DNA from: Chryseobacterium sp. ZHDP1
GTDB lineage: Bacteria; Bacteroidota; Bacteroidia; Flavobacteriales; Weeksellaceae
Direction of reading: 5' to 3'
NCBI RefSeq assembly: GCF_018603435.1
Contig: NZ_CP075682.1
Location: 2,666,001-2,730,000, forward strand
Length of the DNA: 64,000 bases
Shown here: positions 32,919-41,697 of the stretch, in pieces
How positions within the stretch are numbered: position 1 is the first letter of the stretch
Layout of the letters: each line of letters opens with the position of its first letter
Notes under the pieces: generated by a model
Databases searched by the model: none
What the model saw: only the letters and a program-made list of their open reading frames with translations
What the model was told of the DNA's origin: nothing
Translations under genes and position numbers: made by a program

Positions 32919-33545
32919 ATGATTAAAAATATAGCTTTAAGCACTCTTTTATTAATTTCGACTTTTGTCTTTGCTCAAAACACGGCAATGTCGGGAGCGG
33001 AAGCGAAAGCATTTGTAACTAAAGTTTCATCGGAAACCAAAGAAATAAAAACGTTACAGGCAGATTTTATCCAGACCAAAAAGATGGATTTTTTGGATAA
33101 GAACATTGTCACCTACGGAAGAATGTCTCTGAAAACACCGAATATGTTGAGTTGGAAGTACACAAAACCCTATCAATACAGTATTGTTTTTAAAGACAAC
33201 AAAATATTGATTAATGATCAGGGTAAAAAATCTTCAGTGGATGCAAAAAGCAAAACATTTGAAAAAATCAACAAACTTATTGTCGGAAGTTCAAACGGAC
33301 AGATGTTCAATGATCCGGAATTCTCTGTTTCTTACCTGAAGAATGCGACTTCAAACATTGCTAAATTCACTCCAAAATCGGCTCAGCTTCTGAAATATAT
33401 CAAGCAGATCGAGCTTCATTTTCCGAAAAATAAATCCACGGTTTCACAGGTTAATATGACGGAAGCTTCGGGAGACACCACGAATATTGTTTTCAAAAAC
33501 ACCAAGATCAATGCGCCTGTTGCAGCTTCGGAATTTAGCTTATAG
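32919..33545 (+). CDS. LolA-like outer-membrane lipoprotein carrier
   Basis: A 208-residue periplasmic protein with a signal peptide (IALSTLLLISTFVFAQ). The LolA pattern follows: LQADFIQTKKMDFLDKNI, GRMSLKTPNMLSWKY, then PYQYSIVF. LolA-fold proteins of aryl polyene clusters carry lipid-like cargo across the periplasm, so this one probably ferries the pigment or its lipidated form to the outer membrane instead of general lipoproteins. It overlaps the next gene by about 35 bp. Confidence 0.9.
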   Translation: MIKNIALSTLLLISTFVFAQNTAMSGAEAKAFVTKVSSETKEIKTLQADFIQTKKMDFLDKNIVTYGRMSLKTPNMLSWKYTKPYQYSIVFKDNKILINDQGKKSSVDAKSKTFEKINKLIVGSSNGQMFNDPEFSVSYLKNATSNIAKFTPKSAQLLKYIKQIELHFPKNKSTVSQVNMTEASGDTTNIVFKNTKINAPVAASEFSL

Positions 33546-34146
33546 CCTGATTTTCATTCTGTTTACATCGTGTAAAACGTACACGCTAACTGCTGTAAAA
33601 CCGATTCCGTCTTCTGAAAAAACGGTGGAAAATTTATATTTTTCATCCAAAGAAGATTATGTGTATAAATGTCAGATGGATATTTATAAAAATCATGTGA
33701 GCGGAATTTTAATTATCAAAAAAATCAGCGAAACGACCCATCGTGTGGTTCTGACTTCTGATTTTGGGAATAAACTGATTGATTTTGAGATTTCTGAGGA
33801 TGATTTTAAGCTGAATTATGTTCTTCCGGATCTGGATAAGAAAATCGTGATTAATTTTTTAAGGAATGATTTTCAGCAGCTTCTGAAGCAGAAATATCCG
33901 GTAACAGAAAGTTTTGAAAACGAAAATTCTAAGATTTACCTTTCTAAAATGGATAAGAAGGGGTATTATTTGTTCTTCAACAAAGAAAATAATCTGTTAA
34001 AACAAATCGTTTATACGAAAAACAAGAAGGAAAAGATCGATTTTACATTTGATGCAAAGAAAAATACGTTTGCAGACAGTCTTAATTTACAACATAAAGA
34101 TTTTAAAATCAATATAAAACTATTCCAGATCACCGAAAACCAATAA
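33511..34146 (+). CDS. Lipoprotein of the pigment cluster, function unknown
   Basis: About 211 residues with a lipoprotein signal (LAYSLIFILFTSCKT; lipobox Cys). The ATG at 33511 lies within lolA; one further upstream at 33487 is less likely because it lengthens the n-region. The mature part is rich in Lys, Asp and beta-strand patterns (SGILIIKKISETTHRVVLTS, IVINFLRNDFQQLL). I recognise no family, but lipoproteins after LolA-like genes are usual in aryl polyene loci and may receive the cargo at the outer membrane. Confidence 0.75.
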   Translation: MRLLQLRNLAYSLIFILFTSCKTYTLTAVKPIPSSEKTVENLYFSSKEDYVYKCQMDIYKNHVSGILIIKKISETTHRVVLTSDFGNKLIDFEISEDDFKLNYVLPDLDKKIVINFLRNDFQQLLKQKYPVTESFENENSKIYLSKMDKKGYYLFFNKENNLLKQIVYTKNKKEKIDFTFDAKKNTFADSLNLQHKDFKINIKLFQITENQ

Positions 34147-34152
34147 CCTTAC

Positions 34153-34764
34153 ATGAAAACAAAGATTTTTGCCTTGCTGATTCTGATCTCCGGATTTTTA
34201 TCAGCCCTGGTTACTTTCAATCCCGGAATAAGAGCGGGAGTAAATTTTGCCAATCTTACGAACCGAAGCAATGAAACCTTTTATCTCCATGAAGATGAAA
34301 ATCCGGAAAAAGTAATTCATACAAGCCTGAAAACGATAACCGATTTTTATATTGGATTACAGGGAAACATTAGATTTACAGAACGTTATGCTTTGCAACC
34401 GGAAGTTAACTATTCCAGACAGGGAACCAATTTACAGTACACTACAGAAAACGGAGTTCTTCCGGAAAAAAGACTGCATTACAATTTTATCGGAGTACAG
34501 CTTACAAACAAAATTTATATCAAAAATTTCAGTGTTTTTGCCGGTCCGTTTCTGGATTTGGCTGTCGGCGAAAACAATTCCGGACTCGATCTTGGTTTTT
34601 CAGGGGGTCTTGGTTATGATATTTTTAAAAATCTGGGGATTGAAGTAAGAATTAAAAAAGGTTTTGCGTCGATGCTGGATCACGAAAATTCCTCCTTCCT
34701 GTTTTCCAATTCAAATATGGTTTTTCAGATTGGCGGTTATTACACGTTCCATTTTAAGAAATAG
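34153..34764 (+). CDS. Small outer-membrane beta-barrel protein (PorT-like)
   Basis: A 203-residue protein with a signal peptide. Strands alternate aromatic and polar residues (PGIRAGVNFANLT, YIGLQGNIRFTERYALQPEVNYSR after it) and the end MVFQIGGYYTFHFKK finishes with an aromatic residue, as in outer-membrane barrels. It resembles the outer membrane protein beta-barrel domain (PorT family) of Bacteroidota. It might be the surface endpoint of pigment export. It starts 6 bp after the lipoprotein gene. Confidence 0.82.
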   Translation: MKTKIFALLILISGFLSALVTFNPGIRAGVNFANLTNRSNETFYLHEDENPEKVIHTSLKTITDFYIGLQGNIRFTERYALQPEVNYSRQGTNLQYTTENGVLPEKRLHYNFIGVQLTNKIYIKNFSVFAGPFLDLAVGENNSGLDLGFSGGLGYDIFKNLGIEVRIKKGFASMLDHENSSFLFSNSNMVFQIGGYYTFHFKK

Positions 34765-34896
34765 AATTGATGTTGATGACCAAAACCATTTTCTTTTCCT
34801 TTCAAAAAAACATATCTTCGCGAAGGTTTAAATACTAAATTTTTTGAAATTTTAAAATTCAGAAAAAGATTTCAAACAACTGAAACAGAATACATC

Positions 34897-35277
34897 ATGC
34901 AGACAATACTTACAGACTTTTATACGTTACAATCCTACGAAAAGACGGAAAACGGAAGCTTTACCGCTCAGATTTCCCTGAATAAAGATCACGATATTTT
35001 TAAGGGACATTTTCCGGGAAATCCTGTAACACCGGGAGTTTGTATGATGCAGATCGTGAAGGAACTTACGGAAGAATTCACAGGATCTTCATTATTCTTA
35101 AAAACGGCATCGAATGTAAAGTTCATGGCAATCATCAATCCTTTTGAAACGCCTGATCTTAAAATTCAGCTTGATATCACTGAAAATGAACAAGATGTAA
35201 AAGTAAAGAACACGACTTCTTTTGGCGAGACTATTGCATTAAAAATGTCGGTAAATTATCAAAAATTGACAAAATGA
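34897..35277 (+). CDS. 3-hydroxyacyl-ACP dehydratase, FabZ-like
   Basis: A 126-residue hotdog protein with the FabZ active-site form GHFPGNPVTPGVCMMQI (catalytic His in GHFPG; the Glu of FabZ is replaced, with Cys-Met-Met in that region). It would remove water from 3-hydroxyacyl chains to leave the trans double bonds of the polyene. It differs in type from the two tandem hotdog proteins at 21-22 kb. Its stop overlaps the next start by 4 bp. Confidence 0.87.
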   Translation: MQTILTDFYTLQSYEKTENGSFTAQISLNKDHDIFKGHFPGNPVTPGVCMMQIVKELTEEFTGSSLFLKTASNVKFMAIINPFETPDLKIQLDITENEQDVKVKNTTSFGETIALKMSVNYQKLTK

Positions 35278-35750
35278 AATTAATTTTTTCGTTCATCACC
35301 GCTTTTATGCTTGTTTTTCAGTCGGGTCTTGAATCTTTGAGAGAAAGCTACGCCAAAGCCAGCAGTTCCAATGCAAACACAGAAGCATTCATCAGTTTAG
35401 CTGAAAAAACTTCAGGATCGGATGCAGCCATTCAGGGATACAAAGCAGCGGCGCAGATTATGGAGGCAAAAATTTCCAAAAACAACAGGAAAGCTTTGGT
35501 AAAATCGGGAGCAACCAATCTTGAAGCGGTTATTAAAAGCAATCCGAATAATGCTGAATTAAGACTGATCCGCATAAGCGTTCAGGAAAACATTCCGAAA
35601 ATCGTCGGATACAGAGGAAGTCTTAAAGATGATAAGGTATTTCTAATCAATAATTACAGCAAACAGAATTCAGCTTTAAAAAGTTATATTAAAAAATTTG
35701 CAGCACAGTCTAAAACCATGACGGAGACTGAAAAGTTAAATTTTAAATAA
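35274..35750 (+). CDS. Exported helical protein, function unknown
   Basis: A 158-residue protein with an N-terminal hydrophobic segment (LIFSFITAFMLVFQS) that reads as a signal peptide. The rest is Ala/Lys-rich and helical (ASSSNANTEAFISLAEKT, AAIQGYKAAAQIMEAKI). The repeated helical pairs could be a small TPR-like array. No catalytic motif. Its 4-bp overlap with the dehydratase gene and position in the run indicate a periplasmic helper for the pigment pathway. Confidence 0.72.
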   Translation: MKLIFSFITAFMLVFQSGLESLRESYAKASSSNANTEAFISLAEKTSGSDAAIQGYKAAAQIMEAKISKNNRKALVKSGATNLEAVIKSNPNNAELRLIRISVQENIPKIVGYRGSLKDDKVFLINNYSKQNSALKSYIKKFAAQSKTMTETEKLNFK

Positions 35751-35773
35751 AACACTATTAACCAACTATTTAC

Positions 35774-36946
35774 ATGAACCTTTCCGAAGTACGAAATGCA
35801 ATCTCTGAAAAGAAAATTTGTGTTTTAATTCCTACTTATAACAATGAAAAAACTCTGAAAAGGGTAATCGATGGTGTTCTGGATTATACGGAAGACATTA
35901 TTATTGTAAATGACGGTTCTACGGATTCTACGAGAGAAATTTTAAGAAGTTATTCGCAGATCGAAGTCATTGATTTACCGGAGAATAAAGGAAAAGGAAA
36001 TGGTTTAAAAATTGGCTTTAGAAAGGCTAAAGAACTCGGTTATCATTACGCCATTACGATTGATTCCGACGGACAGCATTATCCGGATGACATTCCTGTT
36101 TTTGTGGAGGCTTTGCTGAATGAAAAGGAAGATGTTTTATTGATTGGGAACCGAAATATGTCTCAGGACGGAATTCCGAAGAAAAGCAGTTTCGGAAACC
36201 GTTTTTCTAATTTCTGGTTCTGGTTTGAAACCGGAATCAAGCTTGAAGACACCCAATCTGGTTATCGATTATATCCTTTACACAAAATTCCCAAGAAATA
36301 TTTTACACCAAAATTTGAATTTGAAATTGAAATTATTGTAAGAACTGCGTGGAGACACGTTCCGGTAAAAAATGTTCCGGTGAAGGTGCTTTACGATCCC
36401 GCGGAAAGAGTTTCTCATTTCAGACCTTTTAAAGATTTTACGAGGATCAGTATTCTGAATACTATTCTGGTTACCATCACTTTACTTTATATTATTCCGC
36501 GAAACTTCGTGAATAATTTCAAAAAAAAAAGCATTAAAAGATTCATAAAAGAAGATGTTCTGGAAAGTGACGGAAGCAACAGGATTAAAGCCTTTTCGAT
36601 TGCTCTGGGCGTTTTTGTGGGCTTTTCTCCGTTCTGGGGATTTCATACGCTGATTGTAATTTCTCTGGCTGTATTATTCAAACTAAATAAAGTACTTGCC
36701 TTTTTTGCATCCAATGTAAGTTTACCTCCTTTTATACCGTTTATCATTGCGGCATCCCTGTTTTTAGGTTCTCCTTTTGTACATGGAGACAGCAATATTT
36801 TCAGTCAGGAACTGAACTTCGATCTGGTAAAAAATAATCTTTTGCAGTACGTTATCGGAAGTTTTATTCTGGCAACTTCAGCCTCTGCAATTTTAGGGGT
36901 AGCAACTTTTCTTTTCCTGAATAAAGTAAGTCCTGATACAGATTAA
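35774..36946 (+). CDS. Family 2 glycosyltransferase with DUF2062 membrane domain
   Basis: A 390-residue protein. Residues ~15-230 form a GT2 domain: VLIPTYNNEKTL, IVNDGSTDSTREIL and the metal-binding TIDSDGQHYPDDI, then DTQSGYRLYP. Residues ~255-390 contain several hydrophobic helices of the DUF2062 type (FSIALGVFVGFSPFWGFHTL). The same fusion is typical of aryl polyene clusters, where it probably attaches a sugar or phosphate-linked head group at the membrane. Last gene of the plus-strand run; it converges with the C45 gene 5 bp away. Confidence 0.9.
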   Translation: MNLSEVRNAISEKKICVLIPTYNNEKTLKRVIDGVLDYTEDIIIVNDGSTDSTREILRSYSQIEVIDLPENKGKGNGLKIGFRKAKELGYHYAITIDSDGQHYPDDIPVFVEALLNEKEDVLLIGNRNMSQDGIPKKSSFGNRFSNFWFWFETGIKLEDTQSGYRLYPLHKIPKKYFTPKFEFEIEIIVRTAWRHVPVKNVPVKVLYDPAERVSHFRPFKDFTRISILNTILVTITLLYIIPRNFVNNFKKKSIKRFIKEDVLESDGSNRIKAFSIALGVFVGFSPFWGFHTLIVISLAVLFKLNKVLAFFASNVSLPPFIPFIIAASLFLGSPFVHGDSNIFSQELNFDLVKNNLLQYVIGSFILATSASAILGVATFLFLNKVSPDTD

Positions 36947-36951
36947 ACTCC

Positions 36952-38745
36952 TTATTTCAGTTTTTTCACTGTTTTTCTCAGATATTTTTCCACATTTTTT
37001 CTATCCGGAACGGTGGTAATTTCTTTGGTTAAAGCCTTTTCAAATTCTGTTTTTGCTTTGGCATATTCTTTCTTGCTAAAATAATATTTTCCTGCCTGAA
37101 AATAAACGAGCCAGAAATCAGGATTTAAAGATTGATAATGGGGCAGAAAATCGTCGGTAAGCAAAACATCTCCTTCAATTCCCTTTTCTACTTCTCCACT
37201 CATCATTTTGTACTGTTCGTAATTTTTAAATTCCGGAGAGTCGAGAAAAGGATCTTTTGCAATATTCAGTTCAGATTTTGCAAACGCACCACTTTTTAAT
37301 CTTTTATCCGAAAAAATTTCATTCAGATCATAACAGACAAATTCTCCTAACTGATAAGGATTCGCAGAAACCCAGACTAATTTTTTCTGTGGTGAAAAAA
37401 TTACAGCATGATGCGCAATAAGCTGATTGATGGCTTTTTCGTTTCCAAACCCTATCTTCTCTCCTTTCAAGCCGGATTTGTCTCTTAAAATCACAGCCAT
37501 TTTTTCGGGATTCAGCTTTTTATTTTCTGCTAAAAATTCCTGCAGCTTTTCGTAGCGGTATTCTGAATGACTTTCCGCAATATGTTCCAGATTTCTTTTA
37601 TCATTTTTATAAGCCTCTGATTGAAAATGATTGGTACATAAAACACGGCTCGTATTTTTCACTTTGTAAACACCAAAATTATCCGGAGAAACCTCAATAA
37701 TTACTGCATTCTTATCATTCGCGCTTCCGACCAGAATAGATTCCGAGACGAAGACTTTTCTCTTTTTGGCAATGGCAATTGCTTCATCAATGGTTCTGGC
37801 ATATTGTAAAATTTCTCTTGTCACCAGAGAAATCGGTGTTTTTGCGGTCAATGGAATTTTAGATTTTCCGGCATTAATGGTAACGGTAATCCCTTCTTTG
37901 TTCATCCCTGAAACTACACCGATCATTCCTGCCCAAGTCACAGAAAGATAAGGGATTCCGTCTTCGGGCTGAACGAATTCAATGATTTTATTTTTAGCAA
38001 AATCGTCTCCCACGTAAAAGTCGAAATTTCTTCCAATAAGCAGATCTCCGTCTTCTGTATTTTCATTCCAGACCGCAAGAGAAGTACAGCCCACCATCAT
38101 TAAATCCTGCATGGCATGACCAATGTCGTGCGCACCGTGGAGATACATACTTCGCAGAAACTTTGGTGCGATAAAATTATATTTGTCCGAAGAATATTGA
38201 GACATTCCGTAGATTTCTGCCTGAAAATTCTCCCTTACATTGAGATACATTTTACGGTTATACCATTTCAGGAAACCTCTCAGTAAATTTTGTTTAAACT
38301 TTGACGGGACAAATCCTTCAATTTTGGAAAAGAAAATTTCTTCCTGTTTCTGCATCAGATTTTGGGTTAAAGCTCCGTTATTGTAACCTAATTGCAGAGG
38401 ATTTCCCTGAATATACAGTTCCCAGATCTGCTGCTTATTTTTTGTTAAATAATTCTGATTAAAACTAAAAGTGGAATCGTTTATTTTGTTAACCTTCGGA
38501 ACATCAAGCGAATATTGTTTTACATCGGGAATATGTTTGATGGATTTTCTTATTCCGCAAGAGTTGAGGAAAAGGATAAGGTTTAGACTGAGAAAAATTA
38601 AGATTAGAGATCCGCTACTTCGAAAACATTGAATCTTGTCATTCTGACGAAGCAAGAATCTCAAAAAAAACAATTTAGATTTTTCACTCCATTTCATTTC
38701 GTTCCGGATGACAACAAACGGTATATCATTTTCGCTATTTTTCAC
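36952..38745 (-). CDS. C45-family autoproteolytic acyltransferase/hydrolase-like lipoprotein
   Basis: A 597-residue protein of the C45/Ntn type (acyl-CoA:6-aminopenicillanate acyltransferase-like). The likely nucleophile is Cys220 in MMVGCTSLAVW, exposed by self-cleavage in the family; IGRNFDFYVG and MNKEGITVTINAG follow as usual. A lipoprotein-type signal (SLNLILFLNSC, Cys63) is preceded by about 40 unusual basic residues. Residues ~12-37 of these are encoded by a family D repeat (38637-38713), so the original start was probably lost to the element. A C-terminal tail has TPR-like features (YFQAGKYYFSKKEYAKAKTE). It may form the ester or edit lipids in pigment assembly. Overlaps the upstream gene by 11 bp. 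Confidence 0.85.
   Translation of the reverse strand: MKNSENDIPFVVIRNEMKWSEKSKLFFLRFLLRQNDKIQCFRSSGSLILIFLSLNLILFLNSCGIRKSIKHIPDVKQYSLDVPKVNKINDSTFSFNQNYLTKNKQQIWELYIQGNPLQLGYNNGALTQNLMQKQEEIFFSKIEGFVPSKFKQNLLRGFLKWYNRKMYLNVRENFQAEIYGMSQYSSDKYNFIAPKFLRSMYLHGAHDIGHAMQDLMMVGCTSLAVWNENTEDGDLLIGRNFDFYVGDDFAKNKIIEFVQPEDGIPYLSVTWAGMIGVVSGMNKEGITVTINAGKSKIPLTAKTPISLVTREILQYARTIDEAIAIAKKRKVFVSESILVGSANDKNAVIIEVSPDNFGVYKVKNTSRVLCTNHFQSEAYKNDKRNLEHIAESHSEYRYEKLQEFLAENKKLNPEKMAVILRDKSGLKGEKIGFGNEKAINQLIAHHAVIFSPQKKLVWVSANPYQLGEFVCYDLNEIFSDKRLKSGAFAKSELNIAKDPFLDSPEFKNYEQYKMMSGEVEKGIEGDVLLTDDFLPHYQSLNPDFWLVYFQAGKYYFSKKEYAKAKTEFEKALTKEITTVPDRKNVEKYLRKTVKKLK
38637..38713. repeat. Inverted-repeat element, family D (copy 3), within a coding region
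   Basis: Left end TTGTCATTCTGACGAAGCAA, right end CATTTCGTTCCGGATGACA: the ends are imperfect inverted copies (TGTCATTCTGACGAAG against TGTCATCCGGAACGAA). It is in frame with the C45 gene and encodes part of its N-terminus. Confidence 0.72.
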
Positions 38746-40273
38746 CTTTATTTTTATTAATCAGTTGTGTTAATCTTTCATCAATAAGCTCTTTTCCGAG
38801 AATTTCTGCGCAGGTATTGAATGCGCCGATCGTACAGCCCAAAATTCCGTGCATATTGACGGATTGTCCCGTAAGAAAGAGATTGTCGATTTTCGTGCGT
38901 GGAGAAACCATTGTTTTCAGAGGATTTTCGGAACTTTTCATGTAGCCGTACATATTTCCGTTAAAACTTCCGATATAATCGCGATAAGATAATGGTGAAG
39001 ACGTATAAAAACGCTTAACCGATTTTCTTAAATCAGGGAATTTCTTTTCTAAAGCGTCGATCATTTTTTCAGCTTTTTCCAGCTTAAATTTTTCATACAA
39101 TGCTCCTCTTTCGTTTTCGTCTGCAACAGTGTTAAAGGTTTCTTTCCATGCTTCCACTTCCTGAAAATCCATGTAGGAAATAGCAGTAAGACTTTCTGCG
39201 AAACCGGGATTATTTCTTGATTCTGTGGAAGAAAGCATATACGTTTCAGGCCATTTTTCTTTTTGATAACGATGGGCATTCCAGACCATTTCCTCATTGG
39301 TAAAATGGTAAATATTATAATTAAAATTCTTAAAAGATTGCGGTTTCATCACGAGATAAACACTGAAACATGACGGAACCGGTTCCCAGCTTATAATTCT
39401 GTTGATGAATGATTTTTTAAGCCTTTCTTCACCAAGAAGTTTCAGGGTTGTACGAATTTCAATATTTGAAATGAATTTTTTTGCAAAATATCCTTTTCCT
39501 CCTGAAGTTTTTACTCCTGATAAAATATTGTTTTCATTAAAAATAAATTCGGAAACTTCAGCATGTTTGTGTACTTCCGCTCCATATTCACGAAGCCTGC
39601 GAATCAGAAGTTTTGAAATCTGGCTTCCTCCTTTTATGCATTTGTAAGCACTTTGAATATAAGAATTTACAGTAAGTGCATGAACGTAAAACGGAACGTT
39701 TTCAGAATCTCCTGCGTATAAAAAATTAGAACCCAATAAAACGGACTGGAGCTGTTTATTCGAGGTTAAAGATTCAATAAATCTTTTGGTATTTAAGTGA
39801 AGAATTTCCTCGTTATAATTGTCTTTTCCCACAAGATTATATCTGGGAAACTGACTGCAAACTCTCTGAATTTCTTCACAATAGTCTTCTAAATTGTCTT
39901 TTTCTTCAGGAAAGTATTTTGATAACTGTTCAACAAAATTCCTGTAGCCTTGTGCGTGAGGATATTCGGTTTCATCGTCTCCGAAAGTAATTTTGTCGTA
40001 GCCGTTCTCATCCATCTTATGAAGCTGGAGTTCGTTCATAATTTCCAGATAGGAAAAATACTGATGAAGGTTCTGCCCTTCGGAAAGTCCGCCGAGATAA
40101 TGAACTCCGGTATCGAAAATGAGTTTGTCGCGGGAAAAGGTCTGTAAATTTCCGCCGTACTGGTTGTTTTTCTCCAGAACACATACCTTTAAGCCTTCCT
40201 TCGCCAGAACAAGCGCAGAAACAAGACCGCCCAATCCGCTGCCGATTACGAGTATGTCGAACGTTTTTTTCAA
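38735..40273 (-). CDS. FAD-dependent oxidoreductase, phytoene-desaturase/retinol-saturase-like
   Basis: A 512-residue flavoprotein. The dinucleotide-binding motif ILVIGSGLGGLVSALVLA is followed by CVLEKNNQYGGNLQTF, typical of the CrtI/all-trans-retinol saturase group. The C-terminal FAD-contact segment is LFLTGQSVNMHGILGCTIG. Enzymes of this group add or remove double bonds in polyenes, which fits the aryl polyene pathway. The gene lies on the minus-strand run; a 246-bp gap holding a family C repeat separates it from the acyltransferase gene upstream. Confidence 0.9.
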   Translation of the reverse strand: MKKTFDILVIGSGLGGLVSALVLAKEGLKVCVLEKNNQYGGNLQTFSRDKLIFDTGVHYLGGLSEGQNLHQYFSYLEIMNELQLHKMDENGYDKITFGDDETEYPHAQGYRNFVEQLSKYFPEEKDNLEDYCEEIQRVCSQFPRYNLVGKDNYNEEILHLNTKRFIESLTSNKQLQSVLLGSNFLYAGDSENVPFYVHALTVNSYIQSAYKCIKGGSQISKLLIRRLREYGAEVHKHAEVSEFIFNENNILSGVKTSGGKGYFAKKFISNIEIRTTLKLLGEERLKKSFINRIISWEPVPSCFSVYLVMKPQSFKNFNYNIYHFTNEEMVWNAHRYQKEKWPETYMLSSTESRNNPGFAESLTAISYMDFQEVEAWKETFNTVADENERGALYEKFKLEKAEKMIDALEKKFPDLRKSVKRFYTSSPLSYRDYIGSFNGNMYGYMKSSENPLKTMVSPRTKIDNLFLTGQSVNMHGILGCTIGAFNTCAEILGKELIDERLTQLINKNKGEK

Positions 40274-40301
40274 GGAGGAAAGTGTCTTTAATGATTTTGA
40301 A

Positions 40302-40418
40302 TTTTAAAACGCAAAGCCCACAAAGATTTTTCTTAATCGCTTCCTGTTTTTAGGTTCGCAAAACGAAGTTTCGCCGAATCCAATGAATCAATCATAAAAT
40401 TGAGGCAAAGGCGTTAAC
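40302..40418. repeat. Degenerate intergenic repeat, family C (copy 1)
   Basis: AAAACGCAAAG near 40306 and GGCAAAGGCGTTAAC at 40404-40417 form imperfect inverted ends. Related elements lie at 48795-48902 and 54904-55065. The rest of the gap to 40519 holds no gene. Confidence 0.55.
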
Positions 40419-40519
40419 ACTCAGCAAAGATAAAAGGAAACTCAGGACTTTATTTTAAATCTCTAAATCATTTAATGTTTGAGTTAAATATTAGTTTTCT
40501 GAAGGTAAAAGTAGGAAAT

Positions 40520-41404
40520 TTAATTAATATCGTCCCAAAAATCAAAATAATTGAACCATTGAAGCGGATATTTTCGGATCATGGATTCGAGATTTTGGGT
40601 ATAGGAATTCAAAAGTCCCTGTGCATCTCGTTTTTTGACGTTTTGGGCAACTCTTGCGTATAAGTGGTAATGCAGATTTTTTTCTTTCATCACATACACA
40701 TATACAACGGGAACGCCTAATCTGGAAGCAATGAGAAAAGGTCCTGCAGGAAATTTTGCTGTTTTACCTAGCAATTCGCCCTCTAAAAATTTAGAACCTT
40801 CAAAATAACGGTCTCCGGTAAAGCAAATGAGCTCGTTTTTAGACAAGGCTTCATTGATGTCGAAAATATGGGACATATCTTCTTTCACGTAAATAAATTT
40901 AATGCTGCTCGCTTTTACGGAAACACTTTCAAGATATTCTTTGATGACTGTAACTTCCTGATCTGTTGTCACTAAGTTGATCTGACAGTCGAAATCGATA
41001 TCGGCAAAAAAATGTTCGGCAATTTCAAAATTTCCGATGTGCGCACTGATGAGAACTCCTCCTTTTTTTTCGGCTAAAAGATTTCTGAGGTTTTCGATGC
41101 CATCAAATTCGTAGGTATATTTATCGCGCAATCCTGCTGAAATAGCAGTTTTATCAATAAGCACGGTTCCGAAAGTGAAATAGCTTTTGAATAAAGAAAT
41201 TTTTGTTTTCCAGAAGCCATACTTCAGTCTTTCTGAAAAATAATAACGGTAGTACTTGTTGCTGTTTTTTTCGAACAAAAAATAGTAGAATGCAACAAAG
41301 TAAAGCACCACATATGAACTTCTGATCCCGATATTTCTAATGCACCAGACGAAAATTTTATAGCCCAGAATCGTCCCTTTAGATTTACCTTTCCATTTGT
41401 TCAT
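40520..41404 (-). CDS. LpxL/HtrB-like lipid acyltransferase
   Basis: A 294-residue membrane-anchored acyltransferase related to lipid A late acyltransferases. One N-terminal hydrophobic segment (YVVLYFVAFYYFLF) is followed by the HX4-acid motif in ISAHIGNFEIAEHF and a GDRYFEGSKF substrate region. It would transfer an acyl group from carrier protein to a hydroxyl. In this cluster it may acylate the resorcinol with the polyene acid, or modify a lipid anchor. It follows the second carrier-protein gene, which fits an ACP donor. Confidence 0.88.
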   Translation of the reverse strand: MNKWKGKSKGTILGYKIFVWCIRNIGIRSSYVVLYFVAFYYFLFEKNSNKYYRYYFSERLKYGFWKTKISLFKSYFTFGTVLIDKTAISAGLRDKYTYEFDGIENLRNLLAEKKGGVLISAHIGNFEIAEHFFADIDFDCQINLVTTDQEVTVIKEYLESVSVKASSIKFIYVKEDMSHIFDINEALSKNELICFTGDRYFEGSKFLEGELLGKTAKFPAGPFLIASRLGVPVVYVYVMKEKNLHYHLYARVAQNVKKRDAQGLLNSYTQNLESMIRKYPLQWFNYFDFWDDIN

Positions 41405-41438
41405 ATTTTTTGTTCTTAACGCAAAGAAGCTAAATCAA

Positions 41439-41693
41439 TTATACACTTTTTTCAGTAATCTTATTTTCGATCACGGTATAAAAGTCGTTAAAAGTCACTA
41501 TATTTTTGAAGTCTGCTTCGCCTAATTTCACTCCGAAATTAGATTCGATAACTACCACAAGATCAATATAATCTAAGCTGTCTAAACCCAGCGTTTTTTT
41601 AAAGTTTGCATCATTGCTTATTTCATCGCCGTCTACTTCAAATTCGTTGATTAAAAAGTCGTTGGCAACAGCAACAATTTTTTCCCTTTCCAT
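41439..41693 (-). CDS. Acyl carrier protein 2
   Basis: An 84-residue carrier protein with phosphopantetheine Ser39 in LGLDSLDYIDL. The start at 41693 (MEREKIV) leaves a 4-bp gap after the ketosynthase gene; an in-frame ATG at 41717 would overlap it. Its position between a ketosynthase and an LpxL-like acyltransferase suggests that it carries the aryl polyene chain up to transfer. Confidence 0.94.
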   Translation of the reverse strand: MEREKIVAVANDFLINEFEVDGDEISNDANFKKTLGLDSLDYIDLVVVIESNFGVKLGEADFKNIVTFNDFYTVIENKITEKSV

Positions 41694-41697
41694 GTTT

